A stretch of DNA of 64,000 nt from Agrostemma githago (taxonomy: Eukaryota > Streptophyta > Magnoliopsida > Caryophyllales > Caryophyllaceae), in the NCBI GenBank assembly GCA_958450325.1, contig OY288241.1, forward strand, positions 46,327,978-46,391,977, in the 5' to 3' direction. Below, in pieces: positions 11,700 to 24,106 of the stretch; within the stretch, counting starts at the first letter, position 1; every line of letters starts with the position of its first letter. Under the pieces are notes generated by a model. The model was not told the origin of the DNA. It did no database searches and saw only the letters and a list, made by a program, of their open reading frames with translations. The position numbers were made by a program, and so were the translations under genes.

Positions 11700-13375
11700 T
11701 TCATCCTTTATTTTCGACTAATAACTGAAGATAAATTACTAACTCAATAAAATTATTACTCACTCCATTTTTTGGTTTACTTCTCAATTTACAATTATAT
11801 GTGAGAATTAATTTAATGAAATGAGAAGAAAATAGAAAAATGGTACGAGTACTTCCCTATTTTATTTAATCCATTGAACTGTATAATTATTTCAAAATAA
11901 TTAATCATATCTCATCAAAAGTTATTATTTACAGTTATGGTTACGTATGTGTAAGTGACTACGTATGTGAAGTAAACCGAAATCCGACGTCGAGAAAGCA
12001 TTGACGACATTTTCATGAAAGACATATATGTAAGGATGCCACTGCAGAGGAAATAATGAAGTGGCTCCTGAAACCACAGGAACCACTCTGACGACAAAAT
12101 TGACCGGATCGAATGTTATCTTAGATATCCAAGGGAACAACTATAAAGAGCTGGTGGCTGAAGGTGTGAGGATGGCCCAGAGGATGGAAGGAATCAAAGG
12201 TGATCCGCTGATTGGAATCTGTTTGTCAATAAGGCGCTTCTTTGTTCTTGATTTGCTTATTATTTGTTTCATTTTCTGTTTTAGGAAAGATTGAAATTGA
12301 TGAAAACTTATTATTTGTAATCCGACTTAACTTATCGTGATTTTCACATATGTTATTTTTCTGCCTGAGTGGTTATTGGATTAAATTTTTTACGATTTGG
12401 GTTTACCGACTTTTGAGCCAACATTGCTACAGAGAACATTTAATTGGTCCTCGATTCCTCCGTGTATAATTTTTCTCTTTAAGGTATGTTCGTGAGATTA
12501 CCGTTATGTATTTTATTATCTTCTTCTTTTTCTTTTTTCCTGAGATTGCAGTTTTTATTTTTTTTATTTTTAAACCAAGATTGCAGTTATGATTTGGTTC
12601 AAATGAACACAGAATACAATAAACTACTCTCATTGATTTTACGATTTTCCAAATTCATCACCATTATCACTCCTTAACGACGAATTAGAGATGAAATTGG
12701 TTCTCGATTCTCGCAACATGAGGTTTTGTATCTACCTATTATTCATGAAGAAATATAGTCGCTTTCTCTCATTGAGATGATAAGGGCTTTTAAAAGGGTA
12801 AATTCTTTGTTATTTACTTTATTAATTCACTTTCATTTTTGTTCTTCTTCTGCTTTCCTTCATATTGACTCAAAGTTTTAGTATATGTAATCTTCATGCC
12901 AATCAATTCAGTGTGTTTCGAGCATTATTCCTTATTGTTGATTGGGGTTTGTTGGTATTAAATGAGAAAATTGGGTGATTTCAATGATGATTATTGAGCT
13001 GTTATTGATGATTTAAGTAACATAGTTAGATTGGTCTCATAAGCATAAATTTAAGAAACTCTTCGTCTTACTAGCTGCATCTTCTCGTGAAATCTCTAGG
13101 ACTGAATTCAATTTGTGTTAGATGGCTGTAATATTATACGCATTCATTATACTTAAATATTAAATATATCAATTAGTAGATGAGATGAAGAGTGGTTCTT
13201 AAAAGCTCGAAATGGCTTGCGATATTCAAAGGTTGGTCCTCGAAAGGGAAACTAAAACGCATAAAAAGAAGCTGATGAAGGAGTTTGTTTGGTAGGATAA
13301 TTGGGTATTTTGTTGGGATGAAACGTTGAAATGATCGAAGAAGATATTCATGTAATGAAAATGTTCTGTGGTGTT
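11700..13375. other. AT-rich DNA with one possible gene fragment at about 12030-12235
   Basis: Most of this stretch shows nothing recognisable. A frame at 12061-12294 (MAPETTGTTLTTKLTG, then ILDIQGNNYKELVAEGVRMA) has protein-like composition and runs into a T-rich, intron-like sequence at about 12235. I do not recognise the protein. It could be an exon fragment of a host gene or of a transposon, or chance. Confidence 0.25.
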
Positions 13376-13850
13376 TGATAAGCACAATTTAGACCCTCTT
13401 TTTAGGCTCTTTTTGTCACTAATTCGGGGTGGTTTTGATGTTATGTACTCACATTTAGAATATTGTAATATTTGCCCCCGTTTTGGTTATTTATGTGTAT
13501 TTTGCAGCCATTTTTACGCATTGCATGGCTTCGACCTAATCACTCGAGATAGCACCATATGCCGATGAACGAGAGCTATAGGAACTCGGTTTTCAAACCC
13601 GACACTTACGAACCGAGGGAGTCCAGAGGCATATTGTCATGGAAGCATAACCTCGAACTGACTGTGGAGAATAAAGAATATAAAGCATGCAAGAAAAGAA
13701 AGGAAGAAGCAAGAAGAAGAAAGAAGACGAAGATGTTGATTAGGGTCGCAGGCGCAGACTGCGCCAATCAGGCACCACCACACCCACCCCCATTGAAGGG
13801 GTCTGGAGGTCGGAGAGAGGGTCCAGAGTTGCAGGTAGCTTGAAGGGTCC
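13376..13850 (+). repeat. Athila-old LTR, 5' portion
   Basis: TGATAAGCACAATTTAGACC starts the LTR. The five bases before it, gtgtt, may be one side of the target duplication. The inner part (GCATGGCTTCGACC, then CCGACACTTACGAACCGAGG) has the layout I associate with Athila LTRs. No TATA box is clear before the CACTA-1 break. Confidence 0.5.
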
Positions 13851-14344
13851 TCAGGCGGGCGAGTTTTTCAAGTATTTGCCTTTTTACCTCATTGGTTAGC
13901 TTGATTTGTTCAGCAAGGTCCGCACGAGCCACCTTTTTTCATCAAGTTCTGACCTATTTGAGCCATGGCGGAGGGTGCATACTCGTTTTGGTTCGAGCCG
14001 ACTCCTCAAGCATTTGGTGGGGTGAAATATAGTAGGTGAGCGCTCCCCTTACCATACACCTCTCCCTTGCAGTACCTATTGACGACCTCAAACCATATCT
14101 GGGTCGAGTCTTTACCTTTAGATTCATTACTAAATGTGGCTTCCATATATGAATCCGAAAAAATAATGATTTGATGATTAGGTAATCCAAAAAAATTACA
14201 ATATAAAGCACAAGATAGATTTCTTTATGTTAAAAACTCACCCAAATTTCCTTGTCCCTCTTTGTTATGAAGCCACTTACCCTATTACAATTCATTTTCG
14301 TTCGAGTATGCACATTACAACTCCCCAGGTAGCTTGAAGGGTCC
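13832..14344. repeat. 494-bp segment bounded by 19-bp direct repeats
   Basis: CAGGTAGCTTGAAGGGTCC occurs at 13832-13850 and again at 14326-14344. The segment between does not read as transposase or LTR. It may be a duplication made by template switching near the broken left end of CACTA-1. Confidence 0.5.
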
Positions 14345-17300
14345 CGTTTTGGAAAGGACGTAATTCCAAACTCCAAACCAAATCATCCTGGATATTTAAA
14401 GCAATTACATGATTCTTAAGCCAATTGGGGAAATATTCCTCATGCTTATTCCAAACATCATCAGCATTCACTTTTGGATTAGCAGTAACAAATTCCGTTA
14501 CAAACTACTTCTCATAAGGCTCCAAAACCTCACAATTTGATAATAAGTAAAGGTGAGAACAATTGTATTCCTTTTCATCTAACATCCTCCATCCCCTAAC
14601 TGATGTAGATCCTTCATCAACCTTACTTTGAAAAAACTCTGGCATGCTGGGATCAATCATCTCCGGTTTTTCTAAGTTAAGATTCTTGGCTTTGGTGTTG
14701 ACATGTTTCTCGAAATATAAAGAGCAACAGTTGGCAATCTCCTCCGTTAGATAAACATTACATATGGTGCCCTCGATCCTGTCCTTGTTACCAATTTTTC
14801 TCCTCAAATGGTTAAGCAATCTATAATAATTAAGCAATCTATATATAAACATAAAAAGGCATCCCAACAAGTTTTTAAGAGGTTCTTATGAGTGACAAGT
14901 GGAAACACTATCTTTTTTTCTTTAATTTGCAAATTGACTTTTGTTTGACCGGCCATAGGAGAAGACTAAAGGAGAAAATGAAGCAATTTATAGTGACTTA
15001 AATCACAAACTGACTTCTACAACGAACTAACCCACGACATTTTTTTGTCTCAAATCACGGCTCCGGTTATCGTTGTTGCAAATAGTCAAGCTTGACTCAA
15101 AACCGCCACCATTCTTTTTAAGATGTAGGTTTATCTGAGTGTTTTTCCTCTTAAAATTGGTTCAATTGGAGTACTATTAGTATTTCCTCTTTAGTTTTTG
15201 GTTGCACACAGGTATGCGCCATCTTCTCTTAATGTACTCCGTATGTTAGTATAATGCACCCTACATGATTCGAGTTTAGACTACTTCACTGGATAAAATA
15301 TGTTTGTCATTTGTAGAACATAAGCCCGTGACGATTCATCAAAGAAGATGTGTTTTGGGGAATTACTCAATATATAGAACAATATAATCATCTTTCTATT
15401 ATATTTAGCATTACCTTAATTACTCAAACTAAATAAGATTCCATAGAACAAAATCGCAACTTTCCAATTAGTGTCCCAACCTCACAAGTAAATTCTAAAC
15501 CTTGATGTTTACTTAATTTTTTGCCTATCAGAATTTACTTTGAGTAGTAAGGAGTAATTATCATGTTACTAATTATTTAACAACTATGTCACGTTGGCAC
15601 TACCACCACCGGACCACCCCGCCCTATACCTTACGAGTAAATTTGTTCTCTTATTATGTTCATTATTTTAGTAGCTATCATAAACTCAAACATAACTCGA
15701 AAGATATGAAATTGCAAGCTTTAAAGTAAAACATAATGATATTATCATTCAAGAAAATAAAACAACCTATGATAAACAAACAAGATATGCTTCTCAGTAC
15801 GTCACATAAAACAGGGCCAAAAGAGTATGTATGAAGCCAATTACATTTACAAATAACCGTGCTATTTGTCTGATCATGCTTGCCAAGTAACCAAGTATGT
15901 GTAGCATCATCACAGATATAAAACTGAAGAGGAAGAAGAAATCACGGAGGGGAATACTAGAACTGCAAAGGTTTCGAGACAACTGTCACATACTATCGTT
16001 AGTTAAGGAGTCTACCAACAAAATTTGGAATATTATTTACATACTTATTGTTAGTTACCTAAATATCTAATACAAACGAGCATGTATGCGTCATACTAGA
16101 ATAATACTCCGTCTTCTTTAAATGATTGCCCCGTTTCGTTATAATACTCCTCACATATATTACCCAACTGGGGCAATAATTTAAAATCGGAGGCAGTAAG
16201 TGTTATCAACATTTAAATACTATTTTCACATATCATTAACAATTTTTATTTTTTGTTTTAAAATAAAAACTTTGTGTACTCTTTCTTAAATGGTATGTAA
16301 GTTGAAAATTTTTGGCCACAAATAAAGTTATGGTAATAATAAAGAAAAATTGTATAATATATACATTGATAGACCCGTGAATTTCACGGGCATGAAAACT
16401 AGTTATATTAATAAGTAATTACATTATTAAGCATTAGTATTTCAATAAGTATTTAAAAGTAATGTTTATCAATAAATCACCTTTCAAATGGGTACATCCA
16501 CCTGTATTGGACCAGTCTTCCAACTTTAGCTTTGTAAGACAAGTGGACTGGTAGATGCTCCATTGAATTAAAGGAGGGTGGAAAGATCATCTCAAGTTTA
16601 CATAGTATCTGAGGAATTTGATCCTCCAAGCGAGTCATGTCGTCAATTGAAACTGTCGACGAACACAAATCTCGAAAAAATTGAGATATCTCTATAATAG
16701 GATTCCAAACCCCTCGTGGCAGAAGTTGCTTCAATGACACAAGTAATAACCGCTCCATGAAAACATGACAGTCGTGACTCTTTAAACCTTACAACTTCAG
16801 ATTCTTAATATCAACACATCGACCAAAATCGGAGGCGTACCCATCAGGGAACTTCAATTTCCCAAACCACTCTAACACAACCTTTCTCTGAGCCTTGACA
16901 GGGCTAAACAAGGCCCTCGACTTGGACCTATCCCTCTTGATGTGCAATTTTAGACGGTCGTAGATTTTTTCAAATCTTTTTTAGAGGCAGTAGTGTCACA
17001 AGTCTTACCATCTACATCCATAACGATGTGAATCAATTGCTCAAAGAAGTTCTTCTCAATGTGCATCACATCCAAATTATGTCGGAGTAATAAAGTACCC
17101 CAATATGGAAGGTCAAAGAAAATGTTTCTTTTACACCAACCACTTTTTAAATTCTTTAGATCCTTCAACTCTTGATCGATGCCATCAATAGTAGTTGGAA
17201 ACTCTGAAATCACCTCTCATATCTCATCTCCCAAGAGACGAATAGGTGCATCATCAAGCACCACCTCACCCTTTTTGAAAGCTCTCTTGTTCTTCCTATA

Positions 17301-18500
17301 TGGGTGACCCTCGGATAGAAATTATCTATGACAGTCAAACCAACTAATTTTACTAGAATTTTTTTAGATAAAATGCTTTTCTTTCATTCATGCAATAAGG
17401 GCATGCTTTTTAGTCCGCCGTAGATCAACTAGACAACATACCATATGCAGGGTAATTATTTATAGTCCACAAAAGCGATGCTCTAAGTTGAAAATGTTGC
17501 TTCAAGGACACAACATATTTCTCCACCCCTACTTCCCACAAGTGTTTCAATTCCTCTATCACTGGTTGTAAGTAAACATCCAAATGGTTTTTTGGATTTT
17601 TTGGGTTGGGAACAATAAGAGAAAGAAAGATGAGCGGTGGTTTCAGACACAACCATGGGGGTAACTTTTATGGTCTGACTATCACAAGCCTACAAGAGTA
17701 AGACCTACCGAACTGACCGAAAGGGGCAAACCATGGGCATATATTTTTGAAGTCTAGGGGCGATGGAAAAGTTAGTAAATTGACTAAGTGGTACAAGTTT
17801 CTTATCCCTCGCAACACTCTTTCCTTTTTTACCTCTCAAAATAATATTTCCATCAACACTTTTATATCTACCCTTACCATATTTCTTACATTTTTCAAGT
17901 ACAGCATAATACATCCGTTGAAGCCCTTTTACTATTTTTTTGGTATTGTAGAATATTTTGGTCATAATGTTATCTTTTAGGATGACCTTCTCAAGCAAGG
18001 CATCAAAAACATCTATACACCTAAAGGGTAGGTTAAAATCACATTTAAGGGTCACTATTATCATAGATGCGACTTTTAACAATGTCATATCTCACCCTCC
18101 ATGTAACGGCTTTTCTGAATCATTTAACATGTCAAAAAATGTTTTTTCTCGTCGGTTTGGCTCTTGTGGGTTCGCTTGGTCATCATCGTTCATGTAAATG
18201 CCTCGTCATTAAACACATTACACTCCACTACATTAACTATCATTCCTCTCAACCCTTCCTCATTTCGTTGGACCTTAGATTCCTCAAATTTGGCATAAAC
18301 CCATTGAGATGATACGTTCCTTAATCACAATATCTCCAAAAATTTAAGGTTCTTGCATTTAACACAAGGACACCTAACTCTACCATCTAAAGCATACTCC
18401 GGTTGTTGTTTAGCAAACTCCAAAAACCATCAACACCCTTTATATTGTGTAGTGGGACGTCTTCTCTTAGCAAATCTTTCCTCATACATCCATTTTCGTT
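14345..18500 (-). pseudogene. CACTA-1 transposase (TNP2 family), fragmented
   Basis: On the minus strand I can follow: a transposase-associated N-terminal domain at about 18500-18361 (FLEFAKQQPEYALDGRVRCP, after an in-frame stop); a TNP2 N-terminal part at about 18088-17705; the TNP2 core at 17652-17425 (DVYLQPVIEELKHLW, ASLLWTINNYPAYGMLS) and at 17213-16950 (LPYWGTLLLRHNLDVMHIEK); a DUF4218 domain at 16758-16477 (IFPPSFNSMEHLPVHL, YRWMYPFER); and its continuation at 14845-14505 (KIGNKDRIEGTICNVYLTEE) to about 14345. Several stops and frameshifts break it. Between PFER and the continuation lies a 1.6 kb stretch with AG/GTGATT donor and TTATTATAG acceptor, so probably an intron. Confidence 0.85.
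16374..16402 (+). mobile_element. Helitron 3' terminus
   Basis: A perfect 7-bp hairpin, CCCGTGA-ATT-TCACGGG (16374-16390), is followed 8 bases later by CTAG and then T (16403). Hairpin plus CTAG before T is the 3' end signature of plant Helitrons. It lies within the 1.6 kb intron of the CACTA-1 transposase. The 5' TC end was not identified, so the size is unknown. Confidence 0.65.
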
Positions 18501-19280
18501 CAAATCTTTTCATTTTTTATCATAAAAATTTTATAAAACCAAATTCACATTATTTTTACTAAATTAATTTACTAATATAAACTACTCACATATTTAGTAA
18601 CAATTCTCCTAAACTTAATATTATTTATATCTAATCGCTCTAATTATATAATTCATATTTCTACTTACAATTTCCTAACACATTAAAAAAAAATCCCCAA
18701 TTCATTCAAGTTTCAAACCCTAAAACCTAACTTAATGCTGACAATCTAACTATTAAAAATTGGGAATTAACATGCTAACTGTATTACATATTCCAACAAC
18801 TACAAAAATATAATAATAAAAACATTAAAAAATTTAACTAAATAACAAACTTATTAAAATCAATAAATACAAAAATTAAGAAATTATTTAAACTAATTAT
18901 AAACCGAAAACATACCTTAATCAACAAACAAATGGAAGGGGGAAGAAAATAAGGAGGAAATAAAGAAGAGAAGGGCGAGTGTGGGTGAGGTAGAGAGAGT
19001 TTAGAAAGACACACCGAAAATGGGAAATGAAGGAGAGAAGGGGTGCTCGTTCTAATTTTTAAAAAATTCAGAAAAGTAGCAACCAATAGGCGGTCGCCTG
19101 CTTTTTTCTGTCGGTCACTACACCTCGTTAAATTTTTTGTTTGTTTTTTAATTCTCACTCGGTCTCTTTGCTTTGCAACGGATATCGTTCGCCCATTTTT
19201 ATAATCGATCGCCCAGCGGGTGACGGAGGATTTCGGATACGTGGGTGAGGTCGCCCATGGTATGTTTTCTTGTAGTGTAT

Positions 19281-19960
19281 CTACTTTTGCTTGTACACTT
19301 GTGCTTGTGTATTAAAGAAGTTGTTACACCTATCTACACTCCTAGTAGCATTCTTGACATAGATTGTAGTGAGTTTGCCGTCAATCGATTGTCATGATAA
19401 AGGAATATGCATGTTGAAGATGTGGTGATGTTTTAGCATAAGCCATTATTTTCTCCCCTTGATGATCTAAATTCTAGACAAATGTTGATGTTGTTTGCTA
19501 TGAATATTCAATGTGTACCGTTATTGAGCATGGAGTTGTGAATTAAGGAAGATAGTTATTATTGAGAGTTGATTATTTTGCATGTGTGGATGATTTACAT
19601 GTTGTGGTATCGATTTTCACCAAGGTACTTGTCTACTATTGATTTTACCTTTATCATACTTTGCTTGTTTTGTTACCCAAACCAACTTACAACCCCCCTT
19701 TTTTATGTTTATACTAGTTCATATCTCTTCTTGTTCATCCTAGTTTCTCTACTGGATTAGTAGTTTTCGTGGTTTGCTAGTTTGGTTTTCTAAACTTCTT
19801 ATTGTCAAGATTTATCGTCCATCCTTGCAGTTCGACCCCTCTACTTGCCAATTGCTACTTTCTTATGGTTTTATGCATGTTGTGGGTATTATAAATGTGT
19901 TTGTATGATGAGTAGCCTTGCCTACTGGGAGTACGACATAGTCAATCCACTTTTCATACA
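19281..19960 (+). repeat. Athila-old LTR, 3' portion
   Basis: Sequence after CACTA-1 runs to TTTTCATACA at 19960, directly before a PBS-like site. It contains no gene; ORFs here are chance. It is interpreted as the LTR 3' part from its position before PBS and gag. Confidence 0.6.
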
Positions 19961-19962
19961 AA

Positions 19963-19980
19963 TGGCGACGTTGTCGGGGA
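19963..19980 (+). other. Degenerate tRNA-Asp-type primer-binding site
   Basis: TGGCGACGTTGTCGGGGA differs at two positions from the Athila PBS at 62802-62819, TGGCGCCGTTGCCGGGGA, which matches the 3' end of plant tRNA-Asp. Confidence 0.75.
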
Positions 19981-20121
19981 TGACAACATTATAAATTTTA
20001 AGTTTTTAATGAATCTTTTCTTATTTAGCATTTATTTTCGTTTCTGTTTCGTTTTTAGTAGTTTTTGCATAGTGAAGTAATTGGTAGATCTAACTGATCT
20101 TGTGCAAGTTTTGCTAGTTCA

Positions 20122-21640
20122 TGCCTCATAGCTATTCTCTCCCACCGGAATACGAAGTTGGAGAAGCTCAAATCAACGCGTAGGATGACTTTTTCCACCG
20201 ACCGAATTACTAAACTCCCCGGCCAAGTATTTCAAGTTCAAGCCCAAGCAAAGAAAAAATTCTTGACACCCTTGTATCTACAGCATCATATATAGCTTTC
20301 GTCGAACCAATGGCGAGAACTATCCGAGAAATTAAGGCTCCGAATCTCGATACTCAACCTATGAGTATCGTGTATCTGTACATGGAGAATGACGTCCATT
20401 TCGAGCATAAAGGTCACTTCCTACACCATCTAAGTGAATTCCATGGATTGGCCAACGAAGACCCTCATCGGTACTTGAGCGATTTTCATATGAGTTACAT
20501 ACGTTAGCGCGAAACAATTGAATGTTTCGAATGATGGTTCTACTTGAGAACATTCCCACACTCTTTAGAAGATAGTGCACGGGATTGCCTCTACTATCTT
20601 CAAACCGGGTCAATTACTACATGGAAAGACTTTAAATCCACTTTTTTAGAGAAATACTTCGCCGCTTCAAGGGCCACAGACCTAAAGAAGCAAATATCCA
20701 ATATTTCCCCAATGATTTGATGAATCACTTTATGAGTATTGGGAGTATTACAAGAGATTGCTCGCTAAGTGCTCTCACCACGGGATTAGTGAATGTGATC
20801 TAATATTGGGTTTTTGTTCGGGGATGTCCGATGCGGATGCACGCATGATGAATGCGGGTACTACCGGAGGTGTGAAGTTCCTTACCATTGAGCGTGCTAA
20901 TGAATTCATTGGAAACAGGACGGCGAGCAGAATGATATTTTGTGACCGTTGAAAGGCTAGTGCAAGAAATACAAATGTGAGCTCTTTGGGTACTCAAAAT
21001 GAGTATGGAGAGCAACTCAACAACTTGACTAACATGGTCTCTTCCATGTTGGACGGTTCCAGACAAGAAATGGCTTATCATTGTAGTAATCGTGGTGGTG
21101 ACCACTCTATTAGTGCTTGTTACGAAGGTCAATGTGGAAGTGTTGAGGGATGTAGCGTCATGGGTACATATCTAGGAACTTACAAGCCATAATACCAAGG
21201 AAACTCTTGGAATCGAAACCAAGGTTTCAATGACAATCAAGTAAGCTTCAACAACAACCAACAAAGACAAATACTCCAAACACCGGGAGGCAACCAAGAC
21301 AATTACCAAAACTTCAACTGAAGACAAAAAGTTTCCCAAGGGTTCAATCAAGGTTCAAAACAACAAATGAACCAATAACAAATAATGCCAAGGTACCTTT
21401 TACGGAGGAGATGTTGAACACTATCTTGCAAAACCATGTGATGGATCAACAAATAAAAGAGAGAGACAGAGAGGTTGGAAAATGCCAAGGAGATGCAAAT
21501 TTGGGACCAAAAGATAGCCCATATGGAGACTCAAATAAGTCAAATGGCGAAGGCATTCTCCTACAGCCAAATCCCTCTCATTGGAAAGCTACCTTCGGGA
21601 ACCCAATAATCTACCACCCACAATGCTAGTGCGGTGTTTG
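20122..21640 (+). pseudogene. Athila-old gag, broken
   Basis: A likely start at 20122 (MPHSYSLPPEYEVGEAQINA) is followed by stops. The body is recognisable: FHGLANEDPHRYLSDFH (about 20440-20490), then in another frame FPHSLEDSARDCLYYLQTGS and TTWKDFKSTFLEKYF (about 20550-20665), then YEYWEYYKRLLAKCSHHGIS (about 20735-20795). These match the Athila gag pattern of LANEDPH, TWxxxxxxFLxKYF and YExWERFK blocks. Later sequence is Asn/Gln-rich. At least three frame or stop lesions are present. Confidence 0.8.
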
Positions 21641-21685
21641 TACTACTAGAAGAACAAGTTCCCAAAAGAAAGCGAGTTATCATGC

Positions 21686-22420
21686 ATGAAATTGTCGATT
21701 TTTGATCCGGGTAATCCTTATATCATAAAAGATGAGGATGAAGCACGATTTAGGTGCTATCAAAGAGAAGTCATTTTTTTCCCTCAAGCTCTTACTACGA
21801 CGAACCTAGTGAGCTTGATGATATACAGACATTCCTATGAGCAAGAAGCAGATCTCCCCACCTCTATTGAAGCCATGGAGAAGCCCCATTATGCTAGCTT
21901 CCTAAAAGCTAGATGGCTCGCTGGAAGAAGTAAAGTGGAGAATATCGCAAGAAGGAGAGTCAAGAAACAACAAGTTCTACCCATAGCTAAGGAAGATTTG
22001 CCGCAAAAATGTAACGATCCGAGCATGTTTGCTATCGATTGCTCCATTCAAAACCAACTATTTGAGGATTTCGTGTTTGCCCTAGTTGCTTCAATTAATG
22101 TTATGCCCATTGAGGTATGCAAATCTCTAGGCTTTGATAATCTCAAACCCACAAACGCAGCGATTCAACTTGCGGATTGCTTGAACATTCAAGCCATGGG
22201 TATCGTGGAAGATTGCTTGGTGAGAGTTATAGATCTCTTCTTTCCCATCAATTTCTTTGTTGTAAACATGGAAAACGCAGCAAGCTCTACATCGTTGATC
22301 TTGGGAAGCCGTTCATGAAGACGGCCAAAGCCAAAGTCGATGTGGCCGATGGGATCCTATGTCTTGAGCACAAGGGGAAAGTTATGAAGTATTTGGTGAA
22401 GAAGAATAATGGGACCCAAA
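21686..22420 (+). pseudogene. Athila-old protease region, frameshifted
   Basis: The frame 21686-22318 includes MPIEVCKSLGFDNLKPTNAA and IQLADCLNIQAMGIVEDCLV, typical of the retropepsin region of Athila. The end of the domain continues in another frame from about 22280 (LYIVDLGKPFMKTAKAKVDV), so one frameshift divides it near 22280. An acidic Glu run (about 22590-22615) follows. After about 22720 similarity fades; no RT is found before CACTA-2 at 23457. Confidence 0.8.
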
Positions 22421-22719
22421 ATGTTAAATCTTTGCATGTTTTTACCATTGTGGAAAGTGAAATCGAACATGAAAAGATAATCGACACTCGCAAGGAAGAC
22501 AAGATTAAAGCTCCCTTGAAGGGAGACAATTTTGTTATTTCTACTGTCAATGTGCAGAAAAACGTTAAGGAGAAAACCCCCATGAATGGAGAAGAAGAAG
22601 AAGAAGAAGAATCGAGCGAATTGAAGAAAGAGGGAAGGAATCAAAACGCAAACTACGGGATTTTGGGCATCCTGTGCCTCACTTCCTATTCAACATGCTC
22701 GTGCTTTTCATAGCTCGTT

Positions 22720-23456
22720 TGGGATCGAACACTTCTTTGCTATAAATAAGAAAGATGAAGTACTAAAGATCAAACACCGTGAAATAGTGAAGAAGGAGCC
22801 GCTATATGCTAAGAATAGCTGGACTTGGAAGCCGTGGCACAAAAAGTGGAGAATCAAATAAAATCCAAAGCTTCCAAGGGTGGAGATATATGATGAGCTG
22901 GGAATTAAGTCCCGTGTGTAAGATGATGAAAACAAGAAAAGGAGGCACCGACATAAGGCTTAAGTCGGTGAATCTCGATGAGAAAGGATGACCCTTTCCT
23001 TCCTCTTGGTCGACCCATCGATGTTAAATATACGACACCACCTTTTACATAACTCTTGTCCCTTATCTTTTAGAGTAGATTTAATTGCTTTTATGCGTTT
23101 TCCATCGAATTTTATTGAAATTCGGGAAGTTCTAACAAATCTTGTGAGCATTGTATTCTAGGGATATGAATGAGGATTCTCTAATTGGAATCCAAGCCAA
23201 CTTGGGCCATGGAAGCTAGTACAAGCTTGGTGAGATTATGTGAAGAGAAGTCATAAAAGTGTTGAGCATTTTTTGAGAAAATTGAGGAAGTTTTTAGGGA
23301 GACTCTTAGGACTCAAGGTGCAGACCGCGGCCTTTGGTGCAGCCTGCGCATTCGGCCATACACTCCTTTTACTTTTACAACCCGCGTCTTTGGGAATAGC
23401 TAATCAAATCCCACTTGTGCCTCCTCTTCTTTCCATAATATTAAATTCCTTTTGAC
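22720..23456. other. Tail of Athila-old, nothing clear
   Basis: Degenerate sequence in the expected place of the protease-RT spacer. Short frames are present but I recognise no domain. Confidence 0.4.
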
Positions 23457-24106
23457 CACTAGTAGAAAAAAGTGGAATTGCTGCTCTTCATTTAAGGCGT
23501 TTTTGGTAATTAGCTGCAACTAAATTATTTTTTTTTTAAGAAAAATGCTTGGGGTGAGTCGTTTATGGGGATAAATTGCAAAAAAAAAAAAAATTAGAGA
23601 TGCGGCGTTTTTGTAGACGCCTCTCCCGTCTATTTATTTTTTATTTTTAAAAATTGAAATGAAGCCCCCATAAACTCCTTACCCAGTTATTCTTTCGTGA
23701 AACCATAAAACAAAACCCCAACTCTATCTCTCCCGCATCCCCGACAACCTCAAACCCAGAACTTCATGCCTGTCCCACCAGAACTCCGGTCGCTGCTCGC
23801 TGCTCTCCGGTCGGTGGTCGCTGCTAACGCCGTCGTATTTCTGCTCACTATTCGGTAATTTCGCCGGAATTCGACCTTTGATTTGATTTTATGGACAACA
23901 ACAAGTCTGTATTTTAACCCTAATCTTGTTAAGATACTAATGGCGACAGTAAAATTCCGTCTCCAAAGCTCTTCATCCTGTACTCTCCTAACCCTAATTT
24001 CTTCAATTTTCGTTTTTCTGCGATTCAATTGATTTTTTTCGGAGCTCGATTTAATGATTTACGATGTGATTCGCTGTTTGTGGAGCAGATTTCGACTTGG
24101 CGAAGT
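23457..24106 (+). mobile_element. CACTA-2: left terminal part of another CACTA element
   Basis: It begins CACTAGTAGAAAAAAGTGG, sharing CACTAGTAGAA with CACTA-3, after gac (23454-23456), the possible target duplication. Subterminal GGCGTTTTTG motifs occur at about 23499 and 23604, with the reverse-type GACGCC near 23620. From about 23700 there is a GC-richer, UTR-like segment that may be captured gene sequence. It is interrupted at 24107 by the Athila-young LTR. The other end is not in the window. Confidence 0.65.

Larger units (their letters stand above)
14345..19277 (-). mobile_element. CACTA-1 (En/Spm-type) transposon, minus strand, left end lost
   Basis: The right end is clear: on the minus strand the element starts CACTACAAGAAAACATACC at 19277, with tat (19278-19280) as the expected 3-bp target duplication. 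The coding remnants run leftwards (18500 to 14345). No matching CACTA terminus is found on the left; the coding homology fades at 14345, beside the 19-bp direct repeat, so the left terminus is deleted or replaced. Confidence 0.8.
13376..23456 (+). mobile_element. Athila-old: degenerate Athila-lineage element, nested
   Basis: It begins with TGATAAGCAC, a typical Athila-type LTR start and close to the Athila-young LTR start (TGATAAGTGT). The LTR is interrupted by CACTA-1 and resumes after 19280. A degenerate PBS, gag and protease follow. RT and integrase are absent, because the element stops where CACTA-2 begins at 23457. The assignment of the left LTR piece (13376 to about 13850) to the same copy is inference from order and orientation. 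Confidence 0.65.

Noticed and set aside
12061..12294. A complete small host gene
   Set aside because: Only about 55 residues look protein-like, followed by intron-like sequence. I do not recognise it and find no other exons, so it is kept only as a possible fragment.
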